From NCBI GenBank assembly GCA_947168325.1, contig CAMVLN010000002.1, forward strand, positions 1 to 49,245: 49,245 bases of DNA, in the 5' to 3' direction. Each line of letters starts with the position of its first letter. Positions within the stretch are counted from its first letter, which is position 1. The DNA is from an uncultured Elusimicrobia bacterium. GTDB lineage: Bacteria; Elusimicrobiota; Endomicrobiia; Endomicrobiales; Endomicrobiaceae. Under the pieces are notes generated by a model. That model worked only from the letters and a program-made list of their open reading frames with translations. It was not told the origin of the DNA and did no database searches. A program made the translations under genes and the position numbers. Shown in pieces: positions 18,081 to 27,525 of the stretch.

Positions 18081-18858
18081 AACTGCACTAGAAGAATACA
18101 AAAATTGGGATGAAGAGGAACTGGTTATAGATAATTCTATGATGCAAAATAATACAGAGCAAAAAAAAGTAGAACCAAATGTTGAAAAAATAAATAAAGA
18201 AGAAATTAACAATTTAGAAAAACAAGAAGAGGCAATTGATACTATAACTAAAAATGTTCAAACAAAAAATGCCGAACAGAAATTAGAAGATTTAAAAAAA
18301 CAAATTATTGGTTGTAAAAAATGCGACCTTGGCAAATACCGTCTTAATGCTGTATTTGGAAGTGGTGATGCTTATGCAGATATTATGTTTATAGGGGAAG
18401 GACCTGGCTTTCAAGAAGACCATAAGGGGCAACCTTTTATTGGTAAAGCAGGTGATTTATTAACAAAAATTATAATTGCAATGGGTTTTACTAGAGAAAC
18501 TGTTTATATTGCAAATATAGTAAAATGTCATCCTATGAAAAATCCGCAAGAACCAGAATTAAAAAGCAATGATAGGCCACCAACAATAGAAGAAATGCAA
18601 GTATGCCAACCTTATTTAGATGAACAAATTAAAATAATTAAACCTAAAGTTATTGTAACATTGGGGGCATCTTCTACAAGAGCTTTATTAAAAACAGATG
18701 AGGTAATAAGTTCATTAAGAGGTAAGTTTACAACTTATTTAGCAATACCATTAATGCCAACATATCATCCAGCAGCTTTGTTGAGAAATCCTAAATTGAA
18801 AAAAGATGTATGGATTGATATGCAAAAGGTAATGGCTTTAGTAAAAAAGAAAGGTTAA
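18040..18858 (+). CDS. Family 4 uracil-DNA glycosylase (Fe-S)
   Basis: 272 residues. The N-terminal ~85 residues are charged, low-complexity linker. The C-terminal ~185 residues are a type 4 UDG: CKKCDLGKYR with the first two cluster cysteines, the active-site GEGPGFQEDHKGQPFIGKAG block, IVKCHPMKNPQEPE with a further Cys, CQPYLDEQI, and the HPAALLRN motif that inserts into the minor groove. It removes uracil from DNA. Such N-terminal extensions occur in clostridial and other anaerobe homologues. The long 41-nt overlap with coaB is real if the start is right, since the first ~25 residues look like a normal amphipathic helix. The next gene starts 1 nt after the stop. Confidence 0.92.
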   Translation: MNQLEYLKLLKLARTALEEYKNWDEEELVIDNSMMQNNTEQKKVEPNVEKINKEEINNLEKQEEAIDTITKNVQTKNAEQKLEDLKKQIIGCKKCDLGKYRLNAVFGSGDAYADIMFIGEGPGFQEDHKGQPFIGKAGDLLTKIIIAMGFTRETVYIANIVKCHPMKNPQEPELKSNDRPPTIEEMQVCQPYLDEQIKIIKPKVIVTLGASSTRALLKTDEVISSLRGKFTTYLAIPLMPTYHPAALLRNPKLKKDVWIDMQKVMALVKKKG

Positions 18859-18859
18859 A

Positions 18860-20848
18860 ATGAAAGTTGTAGAAGTAGTTTTACCTGTTCCACTAAATAA
18901 ATCTTTTTATTATACAATCCCAGAAATTTTACAAAATAAGGAAATAAAATATAGACGAGTAAATGTTGATTTTGGAAATAGAACTCTTGTAGGATATGTA
19001 ATATCTATAATAGAAAATTATCAACCACAAGAAAATATAAAATTAAAAGATATAAATGCTATTATAGATGAGTGTTCAATTCTTACAGATGAAATAGTAG
19101 CACTTTCAAAATGGTTATGTGAAACTTATTTATGTTCTATTGGTGAAGCATTAGCAACAATAGTTCCCATATCATTACAAGTTCCAAAAAGAATATCTAA
19201 AGTAAAAATTTTGAAAAATGAAATTTGTAATCCAAATTTTGATATGACTATTTATCAAAAAAATGCAGTAGAACAGATAGAAAAATCTATAAAAAATAAT
19301 ATTAGTGATAATTTTTTAATACATGGTGTTACAGGTTCTGGGAAAACTGAAGTTTATTTAAAAAGTATTCAAACAGCAATAGATAATAACAAATCTGCAA
19401 TATTTTTGTTACCAGAAATTGCACTTACTCCACAATTTATATCAATACTTAAAAAAAGGTTTGGAAATATTGTTGCATTATGGCATAGTGGGATAACAAC
19501 AATACAAAAATATAAAATATTTAATGCTATACAAAACGGTGAAATAAAAATTGCTGTTGGTGCAAGGTCAGCAATTTTTTTGCCATTTACAAATTTAGGA
19601 TTAATAATAATAGATGAAGAACATGAAAATACTTATAAACAAAACAATAAACCATCTTATGATGCAAAAGAAATTGCTTTATGGAGAGCAAAATATAATA
19701 ATTCTGTTGTAGTTTTTGGTTCGGCCACTCCGTCAATAGAAACTTATTATAATACTTTAACAAAAAAATATAAATTGTTAGAAATGCCATATAGAATAGA
19801 TAAAAAAGATATGCCTTCTATAAAAATGATTTCATTAAAGGAAATAAAATTGACAGTTTCTGTTTTTTCTAAACCTATGTTAGAAGCTATAAAAAGAGCT
19901 TTAGCAAGAAGAGAACAAGTAATAATATTTTTAAATAGAAGGGGTTTTTCTCCATCAATAATTTGTAAAGAATGTGCTACAGTAATACAATGTCCTAATT
20001 GTTCTGTTGCTATGGTATATCATAAATATCCTGAACATCTTGAATGTCATTATTGTGGTAAACAATTTAAATTTCCATTAAAATGTCCTGTATGTGAAAA
20101 CAAAGAATATAAAATTATAGGAATAGCAACACAAAGAGTTGAAGAAGATTTAAAAAAATTATTTCCATATACAAAAATTTTTAGATTAGATAGAGACACC
20201 GCTACATCCAAAAAGGTTTATACAGATGTTTATGAAGGAATAAAAAATGAAGAATATTCTATACTGTTAGGGACACAAATGGTAACTAAAGGTTTTGATT
20301 TTCCTAGGGTATCATTAGTTTGTGTAGTAGATGCAGATACATCTTTATATCTTCCAGATTTTCGTTCTTCAGAAAGAACCTTTCAACTTATTACTCAAGT
20401 TGCAGGTAGATGTGGCAGAGCAGATATAAAGGGACAAGTTTTAGTTCAAACTAAATATCCAAATAATTATTCGTTAGCTTTTGCCCAACAATATAACTAT
20501 AAAAAATTCTATGAACAAGAAATAGAATACAGAAAAGATTTAGCTTACCCTCCATTTTGTAATATTGCAAAAATTACATTAAGAAATAAAGATAATAACA
20601 AAACTTTTGAATTTACAGAAAAAGTTTATAAATTTATAGAAGAACAACTTAATATCACAAATTATAAAATTTCTTTATTGGGACCAGCACAATCATACAT
20701 TTTGAAATTAAACGGAACTTTTAGATGGCAAATAATATTAAAAGGTAAAAGAAAAGAGTTAAAAGAAATTTTAGAAAAAGTAATGACATTAAGATTACCT
20801 TACGAAACTTTTATAAATATAGAACTAGACCCCAGCGATTTGTTGTAG
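18860..20848 (+). CDS. priA: Primosomal protein N' (replication-restart helicase PriA)
   Basis: 662-residue superfamily 2 helicase that reloads the replisome at stalled forks. The N-terminal fork-binding domain (~1-115) is followed by Walker A GVTGSGKT (K162), the DEEH box in LIIIDEEHENTYKQ, and motif III GSATPS. The zinc-binding insertion has eight cysteines in four CxxC pairs (CKEC, CPNC, CHYC, CPVC). The later VAGRCGRAD and AYPPFCNIA motifs are typical. Position after gmk-rpoZ-coaBC is conserved widely. Confidence 0.96.
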   Translation: MKVVEVVLPVPLNKSFYYTIPEILQNKEIKYRRVNVDFGNRTLVGYVISIIENYQPQENIKLKDINAIIDECSILTDEIVALSKWLCETYLCSIGEALATIVPISLQVPKRISKVKILKNEICNPNFDMTIYQKNAVEQIEKSIKNNISDNFLIHGVTGSGKTEVYLKSIQTAIDNNKSAIFLLPEIALTPQFISILKKRFGNIVALWHSGITTIQKYKIFNAIQNGEIKIAVGARSAIFLPFTNLGLIIIDEEHENTYKQNNKPSYDAKEIALWRAKYNNSVVVFGSATPSIETYYNTLTKKYKLLEMPYRIDKKDMPSIKMISLKEIKLTVSVFSKPMLEAIKRALARREQVIIFLNRRGFSPSIICKECATVIQCPNCSVAMVYHKYPEHLECHYCGKQFKFPLKCPVCENKEYKIIGIATQRVEEDLKKLFPYTKIFRLDRDTATSKKVYTDVYEGIKNEEYSILLGTQMVTKGFDFPRVSLVCVVDADTSLYLPDFRSSERTFQLITQVAGRCGRADIKGQVLVQTKYPNNYSLAFAQQYNYKKFYEQEIEYRKDLAYPPFCNIAKITLRNKDNNKTFEFTEKVYKFIEEQLNITNYKISLLGPAQSYILKLNGTFRWQIILKGKRKELKEILEKVMTLRLPYETFINIELDPSDLL

Positions 20849-20995
20849 TTGAGAGGTTGTAAATTAAAATATCAAATTATTATTAAACTATTTAAAAATA
20901 GAAAAATAAGTTAAAACATTAAATTAAAATTTTAATAATAGTAAATAATACTTGAATTTAGTAAAATGAATACAATATAAATTGAAGTATAAATT

Positions 20996-23272
20996 ATGAC
21001 AAATAAATTAAAAATTCAAATTAAAGATAATAAAATCTATTCCTTCATTAGAGATACCTGGTTAATTTTTACCCCTGAAGAACAAGTTAGGCAGCAATAT
21101 GTTGCAAAACTTGTCAATTTTTATGGTTATTCATTAGAGCAAATGGCAGAAGAACTTAAAGTTAATAATTCTAAAAGAGGGCAGGGAAAAGCAAGAGCAG
21201 ATATTGTAATTTGGAAATCAAAAAAAGAAAAAATAGATGAAAAATCGGCATTTATTGTTGTTGAATGTAAAGCAGAAAAAATAACAGTAAAAAAAGAAGA
21301 TTATTATCAAGGAGCAAACTATGCAGCTTGGGCTGGTGCAAGTTTTTTTGTAACAACAAATGAAAAAGAAACAAAGTTTTTTCGTGTAGATAAAGATTCT
21401 ATGCCTAAAGATTTGAATGAAATTATAGATATACCAAAAGCATCAATTATAAACAATCAAAAAGAGATTAATAAAATACTATCTCAAACAAAAGCTTTTT
21501 CAAGAGATGAATTTGCTAAACTACTTCAAAAATGTCACAACATAATAAGAAATAATGATAAGTTGTCTCCTGAAGCTGCTTTTGATGAAATAAGCAAAAT
21601 TTTATTTATAAAAATAAGATATGAACGAAATCCTGACGAAGATGTTATTTTTTCTTTAGACAAATTTCAAAGAGATGAAAAGAATTTTGAAAAAAATATA
21701 AAAAAAAATTTACCTTTAGAATATCAAATGCCATATATGCAGTATTTGTTTAAGGCAACAAAAGATGAATTTAGTGAAGATAAACTTTTTGATTTTTATG
21801 ATACAATAAAAATTAAGCAATATAGTTTTGAACAAATAGTAAAAGAACTAGAAAAATATAATCTATCTGCAACATCAGATGATGTTAAAGGTATTGCTTT
21901 TGAACAGTTTTTAGGAACAACATTTAGGGGCGAATTAGGACAATTTTTTACACCAAGAACAATAGTAGATTTTATGGTAAAAATTCTTGATACTCAAGAA
22001 GGAGAAATAATTTGTGACCCTTGTTGTGGAAGTGGCGGTTTTTTAATAGGAGCTTTCGACTATATTAGAAGTAAAATAGAGTTAGATATTGAAAATTGTA
22101 AAAGAGAATTTAAAACTAAACTATTTGATAAAAACTATGAAAATCTTTCAGAAAAAAAACAATTAGAAGTTAATAATCAATATAATAATATCTTAAAAAA
22201 ATTAAATTCAGAAATTAATGTTCCAAACAAAGCTTATTCAAAACAAACTGAAGCTGAAAAAAACAGAAGAATTTCAAAATTATCTTCAAACTGTATTTAT
22301 GGAACAGATGCTAATCCAAGAATGGCAAGAACTTCAAAAATGAATATGATAATGCATGGTGATGGACATGGTGGAGTTCATCATCACGATGGTTTAATAA
22401 ATGTGGATGGAATATTTGAAGAAAGATTTGATGTTATTTTAACTAATCCTCCATTTGGTTCAAGAATAGATAAAGATTATGAACTTAGCGATACTGACCG
22501 TTTTAATGACGAAGCAAAAATAAAGAAAAATGAAGAGCTTTACGGATACAAATATACTGAACAAATAAAAGAATTAAATTCTGCTATCAAAAGAAAGCAA
22601 AAAGTTATTGATAGATTTGAGCTTGGCAAAATAAGTAATTTAACAGAAGTTTTGTTTATGGAAAGATGTTTAAAGCTTCTTAAGAAAGGTGGAAGAATGG
22701 GGATAGTTCTTCCTGAAGGAGTATTAAATAATTCTAACTTACAGAAAGTTAGAGATTTTTTTGAGGCTAAAGCAAAAATATTATTAATTACTTCAATACC
22801 TCAAGATGTTTTTATTGCTTCAGGTGCAACAATAAAACCAAGTTTACTATTTTTTAAAAAATTTACACAAGAGGAAGAACTACAATATAAAAAAGCTAGA
22901 GAGACAGCAGAAATAGAAGTAAATAAAAAATATGCAGATGAAATTGAGCAAATAGAAATAAAATTTAAAAAAGATAAAAAAGCTAAAAATAAAGCATTAA
23001 AAGAAATAAAAATAAAACAAGAAAAAGACATTAAAGAAAAAATTAAAGAATTGTTTAATTATGAAATTCCTATTGCTCAAGTTAAAAAAGCAGGTATAAC
23101 CACAACTGGTGCAAAGTGTGAAAATGAATTGATTATTGTTGCAGAAGAATTTAAAAAGCATAGGGATTCAAATAATTTGTGGACTGTAAATACTCCTAAA
23201 ATAATTTATAATTTAATTGAAAATTTAATAATAAGAAAAACGAATGAAAAAGAAGAGGAAATAGATGAATAA
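20996..23272 (+). CDS. Restriction-modification fusion: HsdR-N-type nuclease + N6-adenine methylase
   Basis: 758 residues. Residues ~1-140 form a type I HsdR N-terminal nuclease fold with a PD-(D/E)xK site D69-x20-E90-C-K92 (ARADIVIW ... VVECKAE). Residues ~170-730 form an HsdM-like gamma-class adenine methylase: FFTPRTIVDFMV, SAM motif I DPCCGSGGF (341-349) and catalytic TNPPFG (483-488). A charged coiled-coil insertion lies at ~365-425 and another near 640-690. No SF2 translocase domain is present, unlike HsdR. With the HsdS partner that overlaps it by 8 nt, the architecture matches BcgI-like type IIB/IIG systems, where one subunit cuts and methylates and a second provides specificity. Recognition sequence unknown. 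Confidence 0.9.
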   Translation: MTNKLKIQIKDNKIYSFIRDTWLIFTPEEQVRQQYVAKLVNFYGYSLEQMAEELKVNNSKRGQGKARADIVIWKSKKEKIDEKSAFIVVECKAEKITVKKEDYYQGANYAAWAGASFFVTTNEKETKFFRVDKDSMPKDLNEIIDIPKASIINNQKEINKILSQTKAFSRDEFAKLLQKCHNIIRNNDKLSPEAAFDEISKILFIKIRYERNPDEDVIFSLDKFQRDEKNFEKNIKKNLPLEYQMPYMQYLFKATKDEFSEDKLFDFYDTIKIKQYSFEQIVKELEKYNLSATSDDVKGIAFEQFLGTTFRGELGQFFTPRTIVDFMVKILDTQEGEIICDPCCGSGGFLIGAFDYIRSKIELDIENCKREFKTKLFDKNYENLSEKKQLEVNNQYNNILKKLNSEINVPNKAYSKQTEAEKNRRISKLSSNCIYGTDANPRMARTSKMNMIMHGDGHGGVHHHDGLINVDGIFEERFDVILTNPPFGSRIDKDYELSDTDRFNDEAKIKKNEELYGYKYTEQIKELNSAIKRKQKVIDRFELGKISNLTEVLFMERCLKLLKKGGRMGIVLPEGVLNNSNLQKVRDFFEAKAKILLITSIPQDVFIASGATIKPSLLFFKKFTQEEELQYKKARETAEIEVNKKYADEIEQIEIKFKKDKKAKNKALKEIKIKQEKDIKEKIKELFNYEIPIAQVKKAGITTTGAKCENELIIVAEEFKKHRDSNNLWTVNTPKIIYNLIENLIIRKTNEKEEEIDE

Positions 23273-24629
23273 TATAGATTTTTCTTATTTGAAATTTATT
23301 GGTTTTTCAAATCTTCTTCTTTGGGATTTTAAAAGATTTTCATCGGCTAATTTAAAATCAAGATATAATATTGTTAAATTATCAAGCTATATTAAAGAAG
23401 AGAATATTAAAATTAAACCTTTTGAAAACCCAGAACAACAATATGAAATTTTAGGAGTTAATAACAACATAGGTTTATTTGATGCTTATGTGGAATTAGG
23501 CAAAAATATTAATCAACCATATAAAATTGTAAAAAACGGTTTTCTGGCATATAATCCATATCGTGTAAATGTTGGTTCTGTTGGATTAAAAACAGATAAT
23601 CAAAAATATAAATATATAAGTCCTGCTTATGTCGTTTTTAGTTGTAAAGATGGGTTATTGCCAGAATTTTTATACATACTTTTTAAAACTAATAGATTTA
23701 ATGAATTAATAAGAGAAAATACAACAGGTTCCGTTAGACAGTCTTTATCTTTTTCATCAATGGGGAATATTGATATTCCTTTACCATCAATTAAAGAACA
23801 ACAAAGAATAATAGAAAAATATAATAGTAGAATTAAACTTGCAGAAAAACAAGAAAAAGAAGTTTTTGATTTAGAAAATGCTATTGAGAACTTTTTGTTT
23901 CTTAAATTGAATATTCCTAAAGATTTTCAAAAAACTGAAGCAGAAAAATTTTCAAAAATAAAATTTATTGATATTAAATCACTCTCTAGATGGGGAGTTG
24001 AATTTTTGCTAAATCAAAAAAAAGACTCTATTTTATTAAAATCACAAAATATACCTATGAAAAAATTAGGTGCTATTGTAGATATTGATCCAAAAAGTGA
24101 TTTTTCTATATTAGATAAAAAATTAGAAATGTCGTTTATTCCTATGCATTGTGTATCTGATGAGTATGGCGAAATTATAAATTTAGAAGAAGGAATTAAT
24201 GAAAAATCAAAAGGGTATACAAAGTTTCAAGATAACGATTTAATATGGGCAAAAATAACACCTTGTATGCAAAATGGTAAATCTGCAATATTAAGGGGGT
24301 TAAAAAATGGTTATGGATATGGCTCTACAGAATTTTTTGTAATAAGAAATTCCAATCCAAATGTTTTATTGGATTATGTTTATCATATTTTAAGAACCAA
24401 GTTGGTTAGACAAAATGCAGTTAAATTTTTTACAGGGTCATCTGGCCAACAACGAGTTCCAAAAAGCTATTTGCAGAATTTAGAAATTCCTTTGCCAAAT
24501 ATAAAAAAACAAAAATATATATCAGATGAAATTTATAAAATAAAAAATAATATTAAGCAATTAAAAAAAGAAGCTGAACAAAATAAATTGTTAGCTCAAA
24601 CAGAATTTGAAAATGAATTGTTTTTATGA
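23265..24629 (+). CDS. HsdS-type DNA specificity subunit
   Basis: 454 residues with two target-recognition domains in tandem. Each is followed by a conserved helical spacer: IPLPSIKEQQRIIEKYNSRI ending the first, IPLPNIKKQKYISDEI ending the second. The second TRD contains DNDLIWAKITPCMQNGKSA and GSSGQQRVPKSY, typical of type I S subunits. Two TRDs predict a bipartite, asymmetric recognition sequence. It starts within the end of the nuclease-methylase gene (8-nt overlap), so the two are translationally coupled and form a self-contained R-M system between priA and a convergent operon. Confidence 0.92.
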   Translation: MNNIDFSYLKFIGFSNLLLWDFKRFSSANLKSRYNIVKLSSYIKEENIKIKPFENPEQQYEILGVNNNIGLFDAYVELGKNINQPYKIVKNGFLAYNPYRVNVGSVGLKTDNQKYKYISPAYVVFSCKDGLLPEFLYILFKTNRFNELIRENTTGSVRQSLSFSSMGNIDIPLPSIKEQQRIIEKYNSRIKLAEKQEKEVFDLENAIENFLFLKLNIPKDFQKTEAEKFSKIKFIDIKSLSRWGVEFLLNQKKDSILLKSQNIPMKKLGAIVDIDPKSDFSILDKKLEMSFIPMHCVSDEYGEIINLEEGINEKSKGYTKFQDNDLIWAKITPCMQNGKSAILRGLKNGYGYGSTEFFVIRNSNPNVLLDYVYHILRTKLVRQNAVKFFTGSSGQQRVPKSYLQNLEIPLPNIKKQKYISDEIYKIKNNIKQLKKEAEQNKLLAQTEFENELFL

Positions 24630-24727
24630 TAGGCATAATTATACAGTATAGTATTACGAAGTATTTATTTGCAAAATATAATAAAAAATTAAATATTGTT
24701 TTTGAAGAGTTAAATAACTTAAAGTAA
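24626..24727 (+). CDS. Possible 33-codon small ORF coupled to hsdS
   Basis: An ATG overlaps the hsdS stop (ATGA) and opens 33 codons beginning MIGIIIQYSITKYLF and ending EELNNLK. It has a hydrophobic first half and a mixed-charge tail, and resembles nothing I recognise. The overlap geometry is what coupled genes use, but a chance ORF of this size is easy in AT-rich DNA. Confidence 0.22.
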   Translation: MIGIIIQYSITKYLFAKYNKKLNIVFEELNNLK

Positions 24728-24965
24728 TTTAAAAAAATAATTATAATTGGGATAACTTTTATCAAATATTAAACTAGCAAACTTTGTATAAAATAAAGAA
24801 TATTGTTAGTTATAAGTCAACAAAAGATAATGGAATACAATAATATAAAATAATAAGAATTTATTTATAGAGCAAAAAATCTAAAAAATAAAATCCACGA
24901 AAATATTTTTATAAATATTTTCGTGGGCTTATCAGAACAAAAACAAAATAATATTATAGTACAAA
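24728..24965. other. Convergent intergenic region
   Basis: No convincing gene between the R-M system (+) and the SPFH operon (-). Apart from the strong hairpin at 24895-24926 it is plain AT-rich sequence. Confidence 0.5.
24895..24926 (-). terminator. Strong terminator hairpin between hsdS and the SPFH operon
   Basis: A perfect 14-bp stem (CCACGAAAATATTT, loop TTAT, complement 24913-24926). Reading the minus strand, the stem is followed by a long T-rich run (complement of 24870-24894), so it fits as a rho-independent terminator for the minus-strand genes 40 nt away. It may also stop plus-strand transcripts. Confidence 0.75.
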
Positions 24966-25883
24966 TTATTTTTGTGTATTATTATCTTTTTTATCTTTAA
25001 AAAGTTCTGCTATACCACCAAGTGAAGCAGTAATACCTGAAGTTTCTAACGGTAAAAATATTTTTGAAGCTTTACCGTCAGCAACTTTCCCTAAAGTTTC
25101 CATATATTTTATTGCCAACAAATCATTAGTAGGATTTCCTTGATGTATTGCATTATAAACTGTATCTATTTCATATTTTTGAGCATCAGCAACCCTTTTT
25201 ATAGCTTCCGCTTGTCCTTCTGCTTCAAGAATAGATTTTTGCTTTTTTGCTTCAGCTTCCAAAATAACAGCTTGTTTTTCACCCTCTGCTTTTAATATAG
25301 CAGATTGCCTAAACCCTTCAGCTTCCAAAATATTAGCTCTTTTTTCTCTTTCAGCTTTCATTTGTTTTGACATTGAGTCTGTAATATCTCTTGGAGGGTC
25401 TATTTTTTGAATTTCTACTCTTGTAATTTTTACTCCCCATTTGTCTGTTGCATCATCCATAACAGTTCTTAATTGTGTATTAATTTTTTCTCTTGATGTT
25501 AAAGTTGCATCAAGTTCCATATCGCCAATAACATTTCTTAAATTTGTTTGTGCAAGTTTAAGTGCTGCCATTGCAAAGTTGGCAACATTATATACTACTT
25601 TTACAGGGTCTGTAATTTGAAAATATATAATTGCATCTACCGTTACAGTAACATTATCTTTTGTAATAACATTTTGTGGAGCAACATCCATAACTTGCTC
25701 TCTCATATCAATTTTTTTTAATGTTTGAAACAAAGGAATAACTATTGTTACCCCTGCACCAACTGTTCCTGAATATTTTCCCAAAGTTTCAATCAAACCT
25801 TTTTCGTACTGCTGAACAATCCTTACTGTATTTGCAACAAAAATAAACAGCACTACTATTATACCAATCCATAACCCTACCAT
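24966..25883 (-). CDS. SPFH/Band 7 (stomatin/paraslipin-like) membrane protein
   Basis: 305 residues: one N-terminal membrane helix (residues ~3-22), then the band 7 domain (VRIVQQYEKGLIETLGKY, VDAIIYFQITDPVKVVYNV, LRNVIGDMELDATLTSREKIN, WGVKITRVEIQKIDPPRDI). An Ala/Glu/Lys-rich coiled coil follows (~165-235) with the repeating ILEAEG pattern. This is the QmcA/paraslipin group, which oligomerises into membrane scaffolds. It is the second gene of an operon with an NfeD protein (24-nt spacing), the usual pairing. A GGAGG site lies just upstream. Confidence 0.93.
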   Translation of the reverse strand: MVGLWIGIIVVLFIFVANTVRIVQQYEKGLIETLGKYSGTVGAGVTIVIPLFQTLKKIDMREQVMDVAPQNVITKDNVTVTVDAIIYFQITDPVKVVYNVANFAMAALKLAQTNLRNVIGDMELDATLTSREKINTQLRTVMDDATDKWGVKITRVEIQKIDPPRDITDSMSKQMKAEREKRANILEAEGFRQSAILKAEGEKQAVILEAEAKKQKSILEAEGQAEAIKRVADAQKYEIDTVYNAIHQGNPTNDLLAIKYMETLGKVADGKASKIFLPLETSGITASLGGIAELFKDKKDNNTQK

Positions 25884-25907
25884 TTTAATTTTCCTCCATA
25901 TATTATT

Positions 25908-26330
25908 TTATTTTTTAATACTAACTACTAATTTTGTTCCATCAACAGCATCTATTATAACTTCTTTGCCAACTTCAACATTTTCTTTGCAAACTGCAAG
26001 CCAAATTTCACCACCAACTTTAATTTTTCCACTATACTTTGTTTTTATTTCTTCTACAACAACTGCAGGAGCACCTATTAAAGAATCAACATTTGTTTCT
26101 ATTTTTTTCTTTGCAAAATATTTTTTAAATAACGGTCTTATAAGTAATATGGAAACCAAAGATATACAACTAAAAATAATAAGTTCTATTTGTATTCCTA
26201 CTCCTAGCAAAGAAAATATCATTGCAAACATTGCTCCTGTAGAAAAACATAAGAAGAAAAATATTCCTGTAGTAACAATTTCTAATCCTAAACATAACAA
26301 AAATATGAACATCCAAATATACCAAGTCAT
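25908..26330 (-). CDS. NfeD-like membrane protein
   Basis: 140 residues with two or three N-terminal membrane helices (WYIWMFIFLLCLGLEIVTTG and following) and a C-terminal OB-fold: SLIGAPAVVVEEIKTKYSGKIKVGGEIWLAVC. This is the short NfeD form (no ClpP-like protease domain), which partners SPFH proteins. AAGGAGG precedes the start by 6-7 nt, and it is first in the NfeD-SPFH operon. Confidence 0.88.
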   Translation of the reverse strand: MTWYIWMFIFLLCLGLEIVTTGIFFFLCFSTGAMFAMIFSLLGVGIQIELIIFSCISLVSILLIRPLFKKYFAKKKIETNVDSLIGAPAVVVEEIKTKYSGKIKVGGEIWLAVCKENVEVGKEVIIDAVDGTKLVVSIKK

Positions 26331-26423
26331 TGATTCCTCCTTAAAAATTGATAAACAATTGTTGGAAGATTAGAGAATTTGAATCTTTAAGTTGTAAATG
26401 GGTAATTATAAAATTTGTTTTGC

Positions 26424-26457
26424 AAATCTAAATCTAGAAACATTTCATTTTAGATTT
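26424..26457 (-). terminator. Terminator candidate after lepB
   Basis: A 9-bp inverted repeat (AAATCTAAA 26424-26432 / TTTAGATTT 26449-26457) lies 12 nt beyond the lepB stop on the minus strand. The following sequence is only moderately T-rich. Confidence 0.35.
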
Positions 26458-26469
26458 ATTTCTAATCTT

Positions 26470-27246
26470 CTATTTTATATACTTAATTCTTTTAATTGGC
26501 CAATAGTTTACAAGTGCTTGCCCTTTTAAATATTTATCTGGTAGAGGTCCCCAAAACCTTGCATCAAAAGAAGCATCTCTATTATCACCTAAAACCATAT
26601 AATGCCCTTTAGGAACTATTACCGGTCCAAAGTTATCTCTTACACAAGATGTAGGAAGTGTAGCAAACTGTCCTTCTTCCCAAGCTTTTTGATACTCTTC
26701 TGGTGTTTCAAACAGATTAATATTTGAATATATATTGGAATCTTCATAATTTACATAGCCTTCTTTTTGTTCAACATCATTTACAAAAAGTTTTTTATTT
26801 TTTATTTCTACTTTATCTCCTGCAAGGGCTACACATCTTTTAATGTAATCTTTTTTAATTCCTTGAGCTCTTTCAATAACACTTAGTGCCGATGGTGGAC
26901 ATTGGAATATAACTATATCCCCAGCTTTTACATTTTTTATAGGTAATATCCTTTTACCATCAGAGAAAGGAATTCTAAAGCCATAAATAAATTTCATAGC
27001 AAATAAATGATCTCCTTCTAGCAATGTCATTCTCATACTTCCTGTAGGAATTTTAAATGCTTGTATGACAAAATACATTATTATTGAAGCTATTATAAGA
27101 GCTGTCCATAAAGTATCAACCCAAGAATAAACCTCTGTAAAGGCTCTGTTAGGTTTCTGCCCTTTAAAAAATTTGTTTTTTGCTAGTTGCATAATGCCAG
27201 CAATCACTAAAAATATACATCCTGCTACAAATAATTTAATTTCCAT
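26470..27246 (-). CDS. lepB: Signal peptidase I
   Basis: 258-residue membrane protease that removes signal peptides from Sec/Tat-exported proteins. Two hydrophobic segments lie at ~5-22 and ~43-62. The catalytic Ser-Lys dyad is visible: S70 in IPTGSM and K136 in KDYIKRCVALAGD. Box E is VLGDNRDASFDARFWGPLP. An insertion of ~35 residues (YEDSNIYSNINLFETPEEY region) lies between boxes D and E, as in Gram-negative enzymes. It stands alone with terminator-like hairpins on both sides. Confidence 0.95.
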   Translation of the reverse strand: MEIKLFVAGCIFLVIAGIMQLAKNKFFKGQKPNRAFTEVYSWVDTLWTALIIASIIMYFVIQAFKIPTGSMRMTLLEGDHLFAMKFIYGFRIPFSDGKRILPIKNVKAGDIVIFQCPPSALSVIERAQGIKKDYIKRCVALAGDKVEIKNKKLFVNDVEQKEGYVNYEDSNIYSNINLFETPEEYQKAWEEGQFATLPTSCVRDNFGPVIVPKGHYMVLGDNRDASFDARFWGPLPDKYLKGQALVNYWPIKRIKYIK

Positions 27247-27482
27247 TTTATAATCCTAATTAAATATAATTAAACTTATAAAGTAGTATAATGATACTAA
27301 AATATTATTTATTTGTATACTAATAGATGGAATAAGTGGCATATTATGTCTATCTTATATCTTAAGTAATATATAAAAGATAAATCCTTAAAATTTTACT
27401 TTAATCTAGAAGAAGCTAGAAGCTAAATTTTTAGAGATATTTTAGATAAAACAAAGATTAAAGGTTGAAAAAATATAAAAAA

Positions 27483-27517
27483 CATATACACGAAATAATA
27501 ATATTTCACTGTATATG
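27483..27517 (-). terminator. Terminator hairpin after the Re-citrate-synthase-like gene
   Basis: An imperfect inverted repeat: CATATACA / TGTATATG outer and GAAATA / TATTTC inner, 8 nt past the stop. On the minus strand a T-rich tail follows (complement of the A-rich 27470-27481). Geometry fits a rho-independent terminator. Confidence 0.6.
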
Positions 27518-27525
27518 CAATGTTT

